A DNA stretch of 35,937 bases from Actinomycetes bacterium (GCA_035506535.1 DATJPE010000063.1:127966-163902), one strand, 5' to 3'; shown: positions 22,667 to 32,267, counted from the stretch's first letter. Made by a program: numbers and translations. The notes: a model not told the origin generated them from the sequence alone.

Positions 22667-23650
22667 GTGAAGGCCATCGTGATCGAGACTCCCGGCGGAC
22701 CTGACGTGCTGTCCTGGCAGGACGTACCGGATCCTCGACCGGGGCCGGGCGAGGTGCTCGTCGAGGTCGCCGCGAGCGCCGTGAACCGAGCCGACCTGCT
22801 GCAGCGGCGCGGCCACTACGACCCGCCGCCCGGTGCCTCGCCCTACCCGGGCCTGGAGTGCTCGGGACGCGTCGTCGAACTCGGCGAAGGCGTCTCCGGC
22901 CTGGATCTGGGGGAGCCGGTCTGCGCCCTGCTCAGCGGCGGGGGCTACGCGGAGCGCGTCGCCGTACCGGCCGGCCAGGTGCTGCCTCTCCCCTCCGGGG
23001 TCGACCTGCTCGCGGCCGCGGCGCTTCCCGAGGTCGCCTGCACGGTGTGGTCGAACGTGTTCATGCTGGCCGCGCTGCGTCCCGGCGAAGTGCTGCTCGT
23101 CCACGGCGGCGGGTCGGGCATCGGGACGATGGCGGTCCAGCTCGGCCGAGCGGTCGGCGCGCGGGTCGCGGTCACGGCCGGCAGCGCGGAGAAGCTCGCA
23201 CGCTGCCGGGAGCTCGGCGCCGAGATCCTCGTCGACTACCACCGGCAGGACTTCGTGGCGGCCGTTCGCGCCGCGACCGGCGACCACGGCGCCGACGTGG
23301 TGCTCGACATCATCGGCGCGAAGTACCTGGCGCGAAACGTCGAGGTGCTCGCTCCGAACGGGCGCCTCGTCGTCGTGGGCCTGCAGGGCGGGACGAAGGC
23401 CGAGCTGGACCTGGCCGCGCTGATGACCCGCCGCGCGGCGATCCTCGTCACGACCCTGCGCGGCCGCCCGGCGGAGGAGAAGGCAGCCGTGTGCTCCTCC
23501 GTCGTCGAGCACGTCTGGCCACTGGTCGAGTCCGGTCAGGTGCGCCCCGTCGTCGACCGGGTCGTCCCGATGCCCGCGGCCGCGGAGGCGCACCGGGTCG
23601 TCGAGGCGAGCGAGCACGTCGGCAAGGTGCTCCTCCAGGTCCCCCGCTGA
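22667..23650 (+). CDS. NAD(P)H:quinone oxidoreductase (PIG3-like zinc-independent MDR)
   Basis: 327 residues from GTG 22667; GGAGG at 22661-22665 is only one base upstream, so initiation may be leaderless rather than Shine-Dalgarno driven. A medium-chain dehydrogenase/reductase of the quinone oxidoreductase group: MKAIVIETPGGPDVLSW at the start, VNRADLLQRRGHYDPPPGASPYPGLECSG (the PIG3/TP53I3-like signature) and a Rossmann nucleotide site LLVHGGGSGIGTMAVQLGRAVGARVAVT. No zinc ligands. It reduces quinones or enones with NADPH. Stand-alone gene. Confidence 0.93.
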   Translation: MKAIVIETPGGPDVLSWQDVPDPRPGPGEVLVEVAASAVNRADLLQRRGHYDPPPGASPYPGLECSGRVVELGEGVSGLDLGEPVCALLSGGGYAERVAVPAGQVLPLPSGVDLLAAAALPEVACTVWSNVFMLAALRPGEVLLVHGGGSGIGTMAVQLGRAVGARVAVTAGSAEKLARCRELGAEILVDYHRQDFVAAVRAATGDHGADVVLDIIGAKYLARNVEVLAPNGRLVVVGLQGGTKAELDLAALMTRRAAILVTTLRGRPAEEKAAVCSSVVEHVWPLVESGQVRPVVDRVVPMPAAAEAHRVVEASEHVGKVLLQVPR

Positions 23651-23694
23651 CGCCTCGTCCCGGTTCGGCTCGCATCGGTTGCGTGCTGTGCCCT

Positions 23695-23734
23695 GTCATG
23701 CGTTTCGACAGTCCCGTTCTGCGAAGCGCATGAC
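23695..23734. terminator. Hairpin between convergent QOR and GNAT genes
   Basis: GTCATGCGTTTCG (23695-23707) pairs with CGAAGCGCATGAC (23722-23734), with one G-T wobble, around a 14-nt loop that can pair three more bases (CAG/CTG). It lies between two genes that converge, 45 nt past one stop and 7 nt from the other, so it probably terminates both. Confidence 0.65.
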
Positions 23735-23740
23735 GGCGGG

Positions 23741-24682
23741 TCAGGGCAGCGGGAGCTCGTAGGCCTCGACGGTCTGCGCGGCGGACATGCCGACCGAGGC
23801 GTACAGCGCGGGGGCGCCGGTGCCGTTCTCGGTGTCCACGCCGAGCCGTAGGGCGATCCGGCCCCGCCGCCGCGCCTCCTCGAAGGCGGTCAGGAGCAGC
23901 GCCCGGGCAAGGCCCCGGCCCCGGTACGGAGCCAGCACGCCGAGCATGCTGACGTAGGCGGTGTCGGACTCGGCCAGGGTGTCGTCGCCGAGGAGGGCAC
24001 CCGCCGGTACGCCGTCGACGCGGGCCAACCACCACTGGGTCGGGTCGTAGCCCCGGTTGCTCACCCACGCGATCCACTCGGGCCACGGGTGCCGGACGTG
24101 GCGCCAGTGCCCCTCGAACGCCTCCTCCAGCACCTCGTGCAGCTCGCGCTGCGCGGCCTCGTCGGGGCCGACGACCGTGATCGTCGTGCCCTCGGGCAGC
24201 ACCGGGGCCTGCGGGCGCGCGGTCCGCAGGTCCAGGTGCATCCGGTGGAAGCGCCGGACGGGGGCCAGCCCAGCGGCACCGAGCGCGGCGACGTACGCCG
24301 CGTCGTCGACGTAGGCGCCGCCCAGGCAGACCCATCCGGGCTCTGCCGAGCGAGCGACCGCGACCCCGCGGGCGTACCGCACGCCGTGCTCCAGCAGCAG
24401 CGCCAGGAGGTCGGTCGGCGAACCGGGGCGGGCGTAGGCGTCGACCCGAACCTCGCGTCCCGGCGGGTCGACCTCGGTGGCCACGAAACCGACGACCTCA
24501 CCACGGTCGTCCACGGCGACCCGTACGCCCTCCCGCATGTCCACGCCGGGGCCCTCCAGCAGCGTGCGGACCTCCTCGTGGGTGGTCACGAGGTCGGGGT
24601 GCACGGCCTGCTCGGCCTCGAACGCGATCCGCCACAAGGGCTCGAGGTCCTCGGGGAGGCGGAGGGGGCGCAGCTCGGTCAC
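23741..24682 (-). CDS. Tandem-GNAT acetyltransferase (mycothiol synthase-like layout)
   Basis: 313 residues from GTG 24682. There are two GNAT-like halves: a degenerate N-terminal half (RPLRLPEDLEPLW to about residue 155) and a C-terminal half with an intact acetyl-CoA motif, VSMLGVLAPYRGRGLARALLLTAFEEARRRG, followed by ENGTGAPALYASVGM. This two-domain layout is shared with MshD (mycothiol synthase) and with many other actinobacterial acetyltransferases, and the residues that would identify MshD were not checked. An earlier start at 24724 would add 14 residues. Convergent with the QOR gene. Confidence 0.84.
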   Translation of the reverse strand: MTELRPLRLPEDLEPLWRIAFEAEQAVHPDLVTTHEEVRTLLEGPGVDMREGVRVAVDDRGEVVGFVATEVDPPGREVRVDAYARPGSPTDLLALLLEHGVRYARGVAVARSAEPGWVCLGGAYVDDAAYVAALGAAGLAPVRRFHRMHLDLRTARPQAPVLPEGTTITVVGPDEAAQRELHEVLEEAFEGHWRHVRHPWPEWIAWVSNRGYDPTQWWLARVDGVPAGALLGDDTLAESDTAYVSMLGVLAPYRGRGLARALLLTAFEEARRRGRIALRLGVDTENGTGAPALYASVGMSAAQTVEAYELPLP

Positions 24683-24774
24683 AGCAGCCGAGCATCGCGC
24701 GCGGACCGGCGTCGCGCACGGCATTTCCCGGGACCCCGCGCCCCCGGGTCGGGCGGAAGGGGTTGGATGTCCCC

Positions 24775-25341
24775 ATGAGCGAGCCGCCCGAGGACCAGGA
24801 GGTCATCATCGTCGGCCCCGGTGGGCAACCGGTCTCCCGGCTCGTCCCCGGCCCTTCGGGCATCCTGGTCCCGCAACCCGAGGGGGGCGAGCCCCCGCCC
24901 GAGCCGGAGGGCAACCCGATCACCGACGTGATCGAGCAGCCGGCGAAGGTCATGCGCATCGGCAGCATGATCAAACAGCTGCTCGACGAGGTGCGCGCGG
25001 CCCCGCTGGACGAGGCCGCGAGGACCCGGCTCCGTGACATCCACCGGCGCTCGGTGATCGAGCTGGAGGACGGCCTGTCCCCGGAGCTGCGTGAGGAGCT
25101 CGACCGCCTCGCGCTGCCGTTCTCCCAGGACGCCGTGCCGTCGGACAGCGAGCTGCGCGTCGCCCAGGCCCAGCTCGTCGGGTGGCTCGAGGGGCTCTTC
25201 CACGGCATCCAGACTGCGCTCTTCGCCCAACAGATGGCCGCCCGGGCGCAGCTGGAGGAGATGCGCCGGCGGGCGCTGCCGCCCGGGTCGGTGCCACCCC
25301 AGGACGAGGACGGCACCGGGCGCCCCGGCCAGTACCTCTGA
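24775..25341 (+). CDS. bpa: Bacterial proteasome activator Bpa (PafE)
   Basis: 188 residues from ATG 24775. ATP-independent ring activator of the 20S proteasome. The N-terminal segment MSEPPEDQEVIIVGPGGQPV is characteristic, the middle is a helical bundle (NPITDVIEQPAKVMRIGSMIKQLLDEVR and ELRVAQAQLVGWLEGLFHGIQTALFAQQMAARAQLEEMR), and the protein ends in GQYL (185-188), the HbYX-like tail that docks into the proteasome alpha ring. This implies that the organism has a proteasome. An in-frame TTG at 24763 is the only alternative start. Confidence 0.93.
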   Translation: MSEPPEDQEVIIVGPGGQPVSRLVPGPSGILVPQPEGGEPPPEPEGNPITDVIEQPAKVMRIGSMIKQLLDEVRAAPLDEAARTRLRDIHRRSVIELEDGLSPELREELDRLALPFSQDAVPSDSELRVAQAQLVGWLEGLFHGIQTALFAQQMAARAQLEEMRRRALPPGSVPPQDEDGTGRPGQYL

Positions 25342-25357
25342 CCGCCCGGGGGCGGTC
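25340..25357 (+). terminator. GC-rich hairpin at the bpa stop
   Basis: GACCGCCC (25340-25347) and GGGCGGTC (25350-25357) form a compact stem beginning inside the bpa stop codon, followed at once by a second small dyad GGTGG-AC-CCACC. Probable terminator between bpa and trpB2; no T-tract. Confidence 0.4.
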
Positions 25358-25415
25358 GGTGGACCCACCGGCCGGCGGCCGTACGGCGCTTCGCCCAGGT
25401 CGGCGTGCGGAACGT

Positions 25416-25445
25416 CTGACACGTGTCGAACGGCGCGGGTACGTT
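25416..25445 (+). promoter_or_regulatory. Probable leaderless promoter of trpB2, with GACACGTGTC palindrome
   Basis: CTGACA (25416-25421), an 18-nt spacer and TACGTT (25440-25445) form a plausible housekeeping promoter ending 7 nt before the ATG at 25453, predicting a leaderless transcript. A perfect 10-bp palindrome GACACGTGTC (25418-25427) overlaps the -35 box and could be an operator, though by what protein is unknown. Confidence 0.4.
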
Positions 25446-25452
25446 GCCAGGC

Positions 25453-26814
25453 ATGGCCGACCAGCACAAGATCACCCTCGACGAGTCGGAGATGCCGACG
25501 CGTTGGTACAACGTCATCCCCGACCTGCCGGCACCGCCACCGCCGCCGCTGCACCCGGGGACCCTGCAGCCGGTCGGACCAGACGACCTCGCGCCGCTGT
25601 TCCCGATGGACCTCATCCTCCAGGAGGTGACCGGCGAGTCCTACGTCGACATCCCCGACGAGGTCCTCGACGTCTATCGGCAGTGGCGGCCCTCCCCGCT
25701 CTACCGCGCCCACCGCCTCGAGCGAGCGCTCGGCACCCCGGCGCGGATCTACTACAAGTACGAGGGGGTCTCGCCGGCCGGCTCGCACAAGCCGAACACC
25801 GCGGTCCCTCAGGCCTTCTACAACGCCAAGGCGGGCGTCCGGAAGATCACGACCGAAACCGGCGCGGGCCAGTGGGGAACCGCCCTGGCCTTCGCGTGCG
25901 CACTCTTCGGGATCGAGTGCGAGGTCTGGCAGGTCGGCGCGAGCTATGACCAGAAGCCGTACCGGCGCCTCATGATGGAGGTCTTCGGCGCTACCGTGCA
26001 CCGCTCACCGTCGGACCTCACCGCCGCGGGCCGGGCCATCCTCGCCGAGAGCCCGCGGCATCCGGGATCGCTCGGGATCGCGATCTCGGAAGCGGTCGAG
26101 GTGGCGGCGTCCGAGCCAGAGACGCGCTACGCCCTCGGCAGCGTGCTCAACCACGTCCTCCTCCACCAGACGATCATCGGCGAGGAGGCGCTTCGCCAGT
26201 TCGCCAAGGTCGGGGAGTCGCCGGACCTGCTGGTCGGCTGCACCGGCGGCGGGTCCAACTTCGCCGGTCTGTCCTTCCCGTTCCTGCGCGAGAAGCTCGC
26301 CGGCCGGATGAACCCCACCATCCGCGCCGTCGAGCCGGCGTCGTGCCCGTCGCTGACCCGTGGCGCCTACGCCTACGACTTCGGTGACACGGCGGGCATG
26401 ACGCCGCTGCTCAAGATGCACACCCTCGGCCACGACTTCGTACCGGACCCGATCCACGCCGGAGGCCTGCGCTACCACGGCATGTCACCGCTCATCTCGC
26501 ACATCTACGAGCTGGGACTCATGGAGGCGATCGCCGTGCCGCAGAGCGAGTGCTTCGCGGCGGGCGTGCAGTTCGCGCGGACGGAGGGGATCCTCCCCGC
26601 GCCCGAGCCGACGCACGCCATCGCCGCCTGCATCCGGGAGGCGTTGGCGTGCAAGGAGTCCGGGGAGGAGAAGGTCATCCTCACCGCGCTGTGCGGGCAC
26701 GGCCACTTTGACCTGTCGGCGTACGAGGCGTACCTGTCGGGCGCGATGACCGACGAGGACGTACCCGACGCCCGCTTCGCCGCCGCGCTCGCGAGCGTCC
26801 CCGCCGTCGGCTGA
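25453..26814 (+). CDS. trpB: TrpB2-type tryptophan synthase beta-like protein
   Basis: 453 residues from ATG 25453. Pyridoxal-phosphate enzyme of the TrpB2 class, recognisable from the long N-terminal extension ([35 protein letters not shown]) absent in TrpB1. K113 in [11 protein letters not shown] is the PLP Schiff-base lysine. The phosphate-binding loop is [10 protein letters not shown], and HYHGMSP-like [18 protein letters not shown] follows. TrpB2 converts serine plus indole to tryptophan without needing TrpA, and may salvage indole. No trpA or other trp gene is nearby. It is 12 bases upstream of the coiled-coil protein gene, so the two are probably cotranscribed. Confidence 0.93.
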   Translation: MADQHKITLDESEMPTRWYNVIPDLPAPPPPPLHPGTLQPVGPDDLAPLFPMDLILQEVTGESYVDIPDEVLDVYRQWRPSPLYRAHRLERALGTPARIYYKYEGVSPAGSHKPNTAVPQAFYNAKAGVRKITTETGAGQWGTALAFACALFGIECEVWQVGASYDQKPYRRLMMEVFGATVHRSPSDLTAAGRAILAESPRHPGSLGIAISEAVEVAASEPETRYALGSVLNHVLLHQTIIGEEALRQFAKVGESPDLLVGCTGGGSNFAGLSFPFLREKLAGRMNPTIRAVEPASCPSLTRGAYAYDFGDTAGMTPLLKMHTLGHDFVPDPIHAGGLRYHGMSPLISHIYELGLMEAIAVPQSECFAAGVQFARTEGILPAPEPTHAIAACIREALACKESGEEKVILTALCGHGHFDLSAYEAYLSGAMTDEDVPDARFAAALASVPAVG

Positions 26815-26826
26815 GCGCGGCCGGCG

Positions 26827-27759
26827 GTGGATCTCACGGAGGTCGCCGACGGCCTGTACGCGCTACCGCCCGACGCGTTCCTGACCGCGCGCGACGCGCT
26901 GGCCCGGGCCGCTCCCGACCGTTCGACCGCGGCCTCGATCAGGGCGCTGCGCAAGCCCACGGTCGCCGCGTGGGCGCTCAACCACCTGGTCCGGGCAGAC
27001 CGCGAGTCGGTCGAGCAGCTGGTCGGCCTCGGCGCGCAGCTGCGCAGGGCGCACGAGGCCTTGGCCGGAGCGGACCTTCGCGCGCTGGGCCGCCAGCGTC
27101 ACCAGCTCGTCCGCGCTGTCGCCGCCCATGCCGCCGAGCTGGCAGCGGAGGCCGGGCAGACGTTGAGCCGTCCGCAGCTGGACCAGGTCACCACCGCGCT
27201 CGACGCCGCTCTCACCGATGCCGGCACCGCGGCCGCGCTGCTCGCCGGTCGGCTGAGTGTCGCCCCCGGGTATGCCGGGGCGTCCCCGACCGGCGCTGAC
27301 CCCGTCGGCGCTGGCCCCGTCGGCGCTGGCGAGTCTGGCCCGGCACCTGCCCGACCAGAGAAGTCCCCGACCGGCGCTGGCACGTCTGGCCCGGCACTCG
27401 CCGGCTCCGGGCCGAGCGCCTCCGGGGCGAACGTGGTCAGCCTCGTCCCACCTCCCGCCGGCTCCTCGGCGTCGAGCGCGGAGGACCGGGCCCGCGCCAG
27501 CCGGGCCGTGTCCGACGCCGAGCGCGAGCTGGAGCAGGCGGTGGCGCAGCGCGTACAGGCCCGCGAGGTCCTGGCCTCCGCCCACCTGCGCGCCGGGCTG
27601 GCCGAGGAGCGCCTGCAGGCCGCCCAGGACGAGGCCGAGCTGGCCCGCGCCGAGGAGGACGCCGCCATCCGTCACGAGCGCGAGGCCACCCGCTCCGAGG
27701 AGATCGCCACCCTGCACCTCGACCAAGCCCGTGCCCACGCCGCCACCCTCGGTCTCTGA
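26827..27759 (+). CDS. Coiled-coil protein of unknown function
   Basis: 310 residues from GTG 26827, 12 nt after the trpB2 stop. The N-terminal half (about 1-140) is helical (LPPDAFLTARDALARAAPDRSTAASIRALRKPTVAAWALNHLVRADRESVEQLVGLGAQLRRAHEALAGADLRALGRQR). A Gly/Ala/Pro/Ser-rich linker with short repeats (GAGPVGAG, SGPA) covers about 145-215. The C-terminal 95 residues are a charged coiled coil (AEDRARASRAVSDAERELEQAVAQRVQAREVL). I have seen proteins with this N-terminus as unannotated actinobacterial hypotheticals; no function can be given. Overlap in transcription with trpB2 is the only clue. Confidence 0.8.
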   Translation: MDLTEVADGLYALPPDAFLTARDALARAAPDRSTAASIRALRKPTVAAWALNHLVRADRESVEQLVGLGAQLRRAHEALAGADLRALGRQRHQLVRAVAAHAAELAAEAGQTLSRPQLDQVTTALDAALTDAGTAAALLAGRLSVAPGYAGASPTGADPVGAGPVGAGESGPAPARPEKSPTGAGTSGPALAGSGPSASGANVVSLVPPPAGSSASSAEDRARASRAVSDAERELEQAVAQRVQAREVLASAHLRAGLAEERLQAAQDEAELARAEEDAAIRHEREATRSEEIATLHLDQARAHAATLGL

Positions 27760-27770
27760 CCTCCCCCGGA

Positions 27771-27830
27771 CCTTTCGAATGAACGCGGCGTTCATCCAAT
27801 AGGTCCGCAGCAATGCCGCGTTCAGTCGGA
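27771..27830. repeat. Intergenic dyad element B (GAACGCGGC type)
   Basis: TGAACGCGGCGTT (27780-27792) pairs with AATGCCGCGTTCA (27812-27824) with one wobble; the left arm is also part of a 15-bp palindrome, TGAACGC-G-GCGTTCA. Read on the minus strand, the element aligns with element C at 33791-33850 over about 56 bases with about nine mismatches, including the loop core CCTATTGGA. So B and C are copies of one unit in opposite orientation. It lies between convergent genes. Confidence 0.85.
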
Positions 27831-27840
27831 GAGGACGGCG

Positions 27841-27923
27841 CGGAGAAGACGGGGCGGAGGGGGCGGAGAAGACGGGGGCGGAGGGGGCGGAGGGGGCAGA
27901 GGGGACGGAACGGGGGAGCGCGG
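27841..27923 (+). repeat. G-rich tandem repeat
   Basis: Units CGGAGAAGACGGGGCGGAGG(GGG) of 23 and 24 bases (27841-27863, 27864-27887) are followed by shorter GGAGGGGG derivatives. At least six runs of four or more G occur within 80 bases of the plus strand, so a G-quadruplex is possible. It adjoins the stop of the HAD gene and could stall polymerase between convergent genes. Confidence 0.7.
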
Positions 27924-27924
27924 G

Positions 27925-28761
27925 TCAGGCTGGCGGGAACCAGCGGGTGAGCACGTGGGCGACGCCGTCGTCGTGGGCGCTCAGGGTGACCTCGTCGGCG
28001 GCGTCCTGGACCTCGAGGACGGCCTCACCCATGGCCACGCCGTGGGCGGCCCAGGCGATCATCTCCAGGTCGTTGCGCCCGTCCCCGAAGGCAGCCGTAC
28101 GCCCGCCCGGCACGCCGAGCTCCTCGCGCAGGACCTCCAGGGCCGACGCCTTGGAGACCCCCGGGGGCATGACGTCGAGCCAGGCGGAGTAGCCGATCGC
28201 GTAGTTGACCCCGTGCAGCCCGGCCGCCTCCACCCGCGCGACGAACTCCTCCAGCTCGGCCCCCGGCCAGCGCACCACCATCCGGGACACCGGCCTGGCG
28301 ACGATCTCCTCCACCGGGAGCACGAGCTGCTCCCCGCTGACCTCGTCCGGCGGGAACGGCCGGGTGACCGCGTAGCCCAGCCCCGGGCGCTCCACCGCGA
28401 CGATCGCCTCGGGCAGGGACTGCTGGATGATCCGTACGGCGGGGCCGCAGTCGAAGGTCACCGCGTGCAGCACCTCCAGGCGTTCGGGTACCGCCGTCAC
28501 GGCGCCGTTGCTGCACACGGCCGGCTGGTCGCCGAGCCCCAGCTGGACCGCGACGTCGCGGACCCCGAGCACGCCTCGCCCGGTCGCGAGGACCACGTGG
28601 GCGCCCTCAGCGCGGGCCCGCGCCACTGCCTCGACGACGGCCGGTGACACCTCGTCGGTCTCAGCCCGTACCGCCGTGCCGTCGATGTCGAGCGCGACCA
28701 GCGCGGGGCGCCACCCGGGCAGCAGCCCCACCGGCAGGTCGGCACCCGCCGCGGGGCTCAC
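27925..28761 (-). CDS. Cof-type HAD phosphatase
   Basis: 278 residues from GTG 28761, overlapping the serS stop as GTGA. HAD-superfamily sugar/cofactor phosphatase: motif I ALDIDGT (D25 and D27), motif II near VVLATGRG, and motif [13 protein letters not shown] and [15 protein letters not shown], with a cap domain between. It probably removes phosphate from sugar phosphates or flavin precursors in the cytosol. Its coupling to serS is common in actinobacterial genomes; the substrate is not identifiable. The earlier in-frame part overlaps serS and is not coding. Confidence 0.9.
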   Translation of the reverse strand: MSPAAGADLPVGLLPGWRPALVALDIDGTAVRAETDEVSPAVVEAVARARAEGAHVVLATGRGVLGVRDVAVQLGLGDQPAVCSNGAVTAVPERLEVLHAVTFDCGPAVRIIQQSLPEAIVAVERPGLGYAVTRPFPPDEVSGEQLVLPVEEIVARPVSRMVVRWPGAELEEFVARVEAAGLHGVNYAIGYSAWLDVMPPGVSKASALEVLREELGVPGGRTAAFGDGRNDLEMIAWAAHGVAMGEAVLEVQDAADEVTLSAHDDGVAHVLTRWFPPA

Positions 28762-30029
28762 GACGGCGTGAGGACCTCGCGGCCCCCGACGTACGGCCGC
28801 AACGCCTCCGGGACCCGCACCGAGCCGTCCGCCAGCTGGTGGTTCTCCAGGATGGCGACCAGCCAACGGGTCGTGGCCAGGGTGCCGTTCAGCGTGGCGA
28901 CCGGGGCCGTGCGGCCGTCCGCCCCACGCGTCCGTACGTCCAGGCGGCGCGCCTGGAACGTCGTGCAGTTCGACGTCGACGTCAGCTCGCGGTAGCGCCC
29001 CTGGCTTGGCACCCAGCCCTCGCAGTCGAACTTGCGCGCCGCGCTGGAGCCCAGGTCACCGGTCGCCACGTCGATCACCCGGTAGGGCACCTCGACCTTG
29101 GCGAGCATCTCCTGCTCCCAGGCGAGCAGCCTCTGGTGCTCCTCGGCAGCGTCCTCGACCCGGGTGAACGCGAACATCTCCACCTTGTCGAACTGGTGCA
29201 CGCGGATGATCCCGCGGGTGTCCTTGCCGTAGGAGCCCGCCTCGCGACGAAAGCACGACGACCACCCCGCGTAGCGCAGCGGCAGCGAGTCGGCGTCCAG
29301 GATCTCGCCCATGTGGTACGCCGCCAGCGGCACCTCCGAGGTCCCGACGAGGTAGAGGTCCTCCTCCGGCAGCCGGTAGACGTTCTCTGCGGCCTGGGCC
29401 AGGAACCCGGTGCCCTCCATCGCCTCCGGCTTGACCAGGACCGGGGTGATGACCGGGACGAAGCCGGCCGACACGGCCTGGGTCATGGCCAGCTGGAGCA
29501 TCCCCAGCTGAAGCAGCGCACCGACCCCGGTGAGGTAGTAGAAGCGCGCCCCCGACACCTTCGCCCCCCGGTCGGTGTCGATGGCACCGAGCAGCTCGCC
29601 GAGCTCCAGGTGGTCGCGCGGCTCGAAGCCCTCCGCGGCGAAGTCGCGCGGCGTCCCCACGTGGGTCAGGACGGTGTAGTCCTCCTCGCCGCCGACCGGC
29701 GCCGCCGGGTCGACCACGTTGGACAGCGCACGGAGCAGCTGGTCGGCGCGCGCGTCGGCGGCCTCGCGCTCCGCCTCGGCCGACCGGACGTCAGCGGCCA
29801 GCCGCTGGGCCTGCTCGAGCAGCGCCTGCTTCTCCTCGCCCGAGGCCTGGGCGACCTGGCGACCGAGGGTCCGCTGCTCGGCGCGCAGCGCGTCGTACGC
29901 CGTACCCGCCCGACGCCGGGCCTCGTCCGCCGCGACCAGCTCGTCGACGAGCTCCACCGGCTCGCCGCGGGCGCGCTGCGACGCTCGTAGCGTGTCCGGG
30001 CTCTCGCGCAGGAGGCGGAGGTCGATCAC
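28758..30029 (-). CDS. serS: Seryl-tRNA synthetase
   Basis: 423 residues from GTG 30029. Charges serine tRNAs. The N-terminal [22 protein letters not shown] and the following antiparallel coiled coil (about 30-100) bind the long arm of tRNA-Ser. Class II motif 2 is [32 protein letters not shown] and motif 3 is [33 protein letters not shown]. The gene start overlaps the stop of the upstream GGDEF-EAL gene (GTGA, 30026-30029), which leaves little room for an independent promoter. Confidence 0.97.
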   Translation of the reverse strand: MIDLRLLRESPDTLRASQRARGEPVELVDELVAADEARRRAGTAYDALRAEQRTLGRQVAQASGEEKQALLEQAQRLAADVRSAEAEREAADARADQLLRALSNVVDPAAPVGGEEDYTVLTHVGTPRDFAAEGFEPRDHLELGELLGAIDTDRGAKVSGARFYYLTGVGALLQLGMLQLAMTQAVSAGFVPVITPVLVKPEAMEGTGFLAQAAENVYRLPEEDLYLVGTSEVPLAAYHMGEILDADSLPLRYAGWSSCFRREAGSYGKDTRGIIRVHQFDKVEMFAFTRVEDAAEEHQRLLAWEQEMLAKVEVPYRVIDVATGDLGSSAARKFDCEGWVPSQGRYRELTSTSNCTTFQARRLDVRTRGADGRTAPVATLNGTLATTRWLVAILENHQLADGSVRVPEALRPYVGGREVLTPS

Positions 30030-32158
30030 GCCCCCGAGCGTACCGACGAGCCCTTCGCCCGCTGCCGACGCTGGGGGGCCGCCCGCTGGTCGATCAGCTC
30101 GAGCACCGCCGGCAGCTCGCTCGCCGAGACGGCGCGCGACCACAGGAAGCCCTGGCCCACGTCGCAGCCCAGGCTGCGCAGCCGCTCGGTCACGGCCGGC
30201 TCCTCCACCCCCTCGGCGACGGCGACCAGGTTGAACTCGTGGGCGAGGTCGATGATGGCCTTGACCAGGACCGCGCCGCCCTCGTCACGCGCGAGGTCGG
30301 CGACGAAGGACCGGTCGATCTTGAGCGTCGACAGCGGCATCGAGCGCAGCTGGCTCATCGACGTGTTGCCGATCCCGAAGTCGTCGACGGCGACGTCGAT
30401 CCCGAGCGCGGTGAGCCGCAGGAGCATGTCCCGGGCCCGCTCGGGGTCCTCCACGATCGCCGACTCGGTGATCTCGAACTCCAGCATCCTGGCATCGAGC
30501 CGGTACTCGACGAGCAGGTCGCGGACGAACACGGCGAGGTCGGTCTCGGCCAGGTTGCGCGCGGAGAGGTTGACCGCGACCGGCAGCGTCTGGCCCTCGG
30601 CGGCCCACGCGGCGACCTGCTCCGCGACCAGGCGCAGCACCCGCTGCGTGAGCGAGGCGACCAGACCCGTCTGCTCGGCGAGCGGGATGAACTCCCCCGG
30701 CGGCACGAGGCCGCGCAGCGGGTGCCGCCACCGCAGGAGCGCCTCGAGCCCGCACACGCGGCCGGTCGCCAGGTCCACCTTGGGCTGGTAGTACATGCAC
30801 AGCTGGTCGTTGTCGTCGAGGGCTCGACGCAGGTCACCCAGCAGCACCAGCCGGTTGGGGCTGTTGAGGTCGCCGGCCGGCGTGTACACCTCCGGCCCGG
30901 CTCGCATGGACTTGGCGGTGTACATCGCGACGTCGGCCCGCTGCAGCAGCGAGGTGATGTCGGCGGCGTGCTCGGGCAGGGCGGCGTACCCGACGGAGGT
31001 GTCGACGTGGAGCACGAGCCCGTCGAGGTCGAACGGCTGGGAGAAGACGTCCTGGACGCGCCCGGCGATCGCCGCGGTCTCAGCGACGCCGTGGGTGGCC
31101 GGCAGCAGGATCGCGAACTCGTCGCCGCCGAGCCGGGCGACCGTGTCGGTGTCGCGGACCACCTCCTTGAGGCGCCGGGCGACCTCGACGAGCAGCGCGT
31201 CACCCCGAGGGTGCCCGAGGGTGTCGTTGACCTCCTTGAACCGGTCGATGTCGAGGAGGATCAGCCCCACCGAGTCGCCGCTGCGCGCGCTCGCGGCCGC
31301 GGCCCGCTCGAGCCGCTCGTTGAGCAGCCGCCGGTTCGGCAGCCCGGTCAACGGGTCCAGCAGGGCCAGCCGCGCCGTCTCCGCCGCCTGCCGTCGCAGG
31401 GTACGGCTGGCGTTCCAGACGGTCCGGAACAGCAGCAGCCACAGCAGGGCCAGACCGGCCACGACGACGAGGGCGACGATGCGGACGGAGTGGACGAGGG
31501 CGGCCTCGGTGGCCCGGTAGTCCAGCTCCACCTCGGCCACCCCGACCCGCTGGCCGGTCGCGTCGGTGACGGGGACGTAGACGTCGAGGACCGCCCGGTT
31601 GTGGATCTCCTGGGTCGTGACCGGCGCGTCGGTAATGCCCGGTGAGGCCCCGGCGGCTCCACCGCTGCCGAGCGGGGCGGCGGGCCTGCTCGCCGCGCCA
31701 ACCGTGAGCTCGTGGGTCACCGCCGCCGCCGACCGGTCGTCGTTCAGGACCTGGTCGAGCCGGGCGGTGTCGGCGAAGCCCGCGGCCGCCGTCCGGGTGT
31801 CCCAGAGCAGCTCGCCGCTGTCGTTCCACAGCCGAAGGCCCAGCAGCGGCTGACCCGGACCGGCCTGCAGTCCCTGCTTCGGGTTCGCGTCTGGCTGCAG
31901 CCCCATCTGCTCGGCCAGGGCGACCAGCCCCGGGTCGTCGTAGGCGAGCTGGTGGTCGCCCCGGAAGGCGTTGAGGACGCTTCGGTCCGCGTCGAGCTTG
32001 AGCCGCACGTACGTCTCCGCCGTCCGCGCGCCGTCGTTCAGCGCCTGCTCGCGCAGCAGCGACGTACAGGCGACGACCAGGCCGACCCCGAGCACGACCA
32101 TGGCCAGCAGGCTCACCGCCGAGAAGGTGACGATGAGGCTCGACCGACGCCGGCGCAC
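30026..32158 (-). CDS. Membrane-anchored GGDEF-EAL cyclic di-GMP enzyme
   Basis: 710 residues from GTG 32158, behind GAAGGGGG. TM1 at about 8-32 and TM2 at about 227-248 enclose an outer sensor domain (33-226). GGDEF domain: about 262-425, with GGDEF intact at 344-348 and an inhibitory RxxD site (R335, D338) five residues before it. EAL domain: about 440-690, with EAL at 472-474, [40 protein letters not shown] and QGFLWSRA all present, so the metal- and substrate-binding residues look complete. Both synthesis and breakdown of c-di-GMP are possible. It is coupled to serS by GTGA. The outer domain resembles no family I can name. Confidence 0.93.
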   Translation of the reverse strand: MRRRRSSLIVTFSAVSLLAMVVLGVGLVVACTSLLREQALNDGARTAETYVRLKLDADRSVLNAFRGDHQLAYDDPGLVALAEQMGLQPDANPKQGLQAGPGQPLLGLRLWNDSGELLWDTRTAAAGFADTARLDQVLNDDRSAAAVTHELTVGAASRPAAPLGSGGAAGASPGITDAPVTTQEIHNRAVLDVYVPVTDATGQRVGVAEVELDYRATEAALVHSVRIVALVVVAGLALLWLLLFRTVWNASRTLRRQAAETARLALLDPLTGLPNRRLLNERLERAAAASARSGDSVGLILLDIDRFKEVNDTLGHPRGDALLVEVARRLKEVVRDTDTVARLGGDEFAILLPATHGVAETAAIAGRVQDVFSQPFDLDGLVLHVDTSVGYAALPEHAADITSLLQRADVAMYTAKSMRAGPEVYTPAGDLNSPNRLVLLGDLRRALDDNDQLCMYYQPKVDLATGRVCGLEALLRWRHPLRGLVPPGEFIPLAEQTGLVASLTQRVLRLVAEQVAAWAAEGQTLPVAVNLSARNLAETDLAVFVRDLLVEYRLDARMLEFEITESAIVEDPERARDMLLRLTALGIDVAVDDFGIGNTSMSQLRSMPLSTLKIDRSFVADLARDEGGAVLVKAIIDLAHEFNLVAVAEGVEEPAVTERLRSLGCDVGQGFLWSRAVSASELPAVLELIDQRAAPQRRQRAKGSSVRSGA

Positions 32159-32267
32159 AAGGCCCCCTTCGCGGCGTGCTTGACGTGACCTTTGGGCATC
32201 GACGCCGTCCACCGTGTCCTTGAGCCGGGTGTGACCGACACCGCGGCGCTCCGGGCCGGCCCGAAGG

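Noticed and set aside
23741-24682. Mycothiol synthase MshD
   Set aside because: The two-GNAT layout fits, but it is shared by many actinobacterial acetyltransferases and I did not see decisive MshD residues; called only as similar.
30029-30143. T-box riboswitch ahead of serS
   Set aside because: The region is coding for the GGDEF-EAL protein and no T-box consensus or leader exists.
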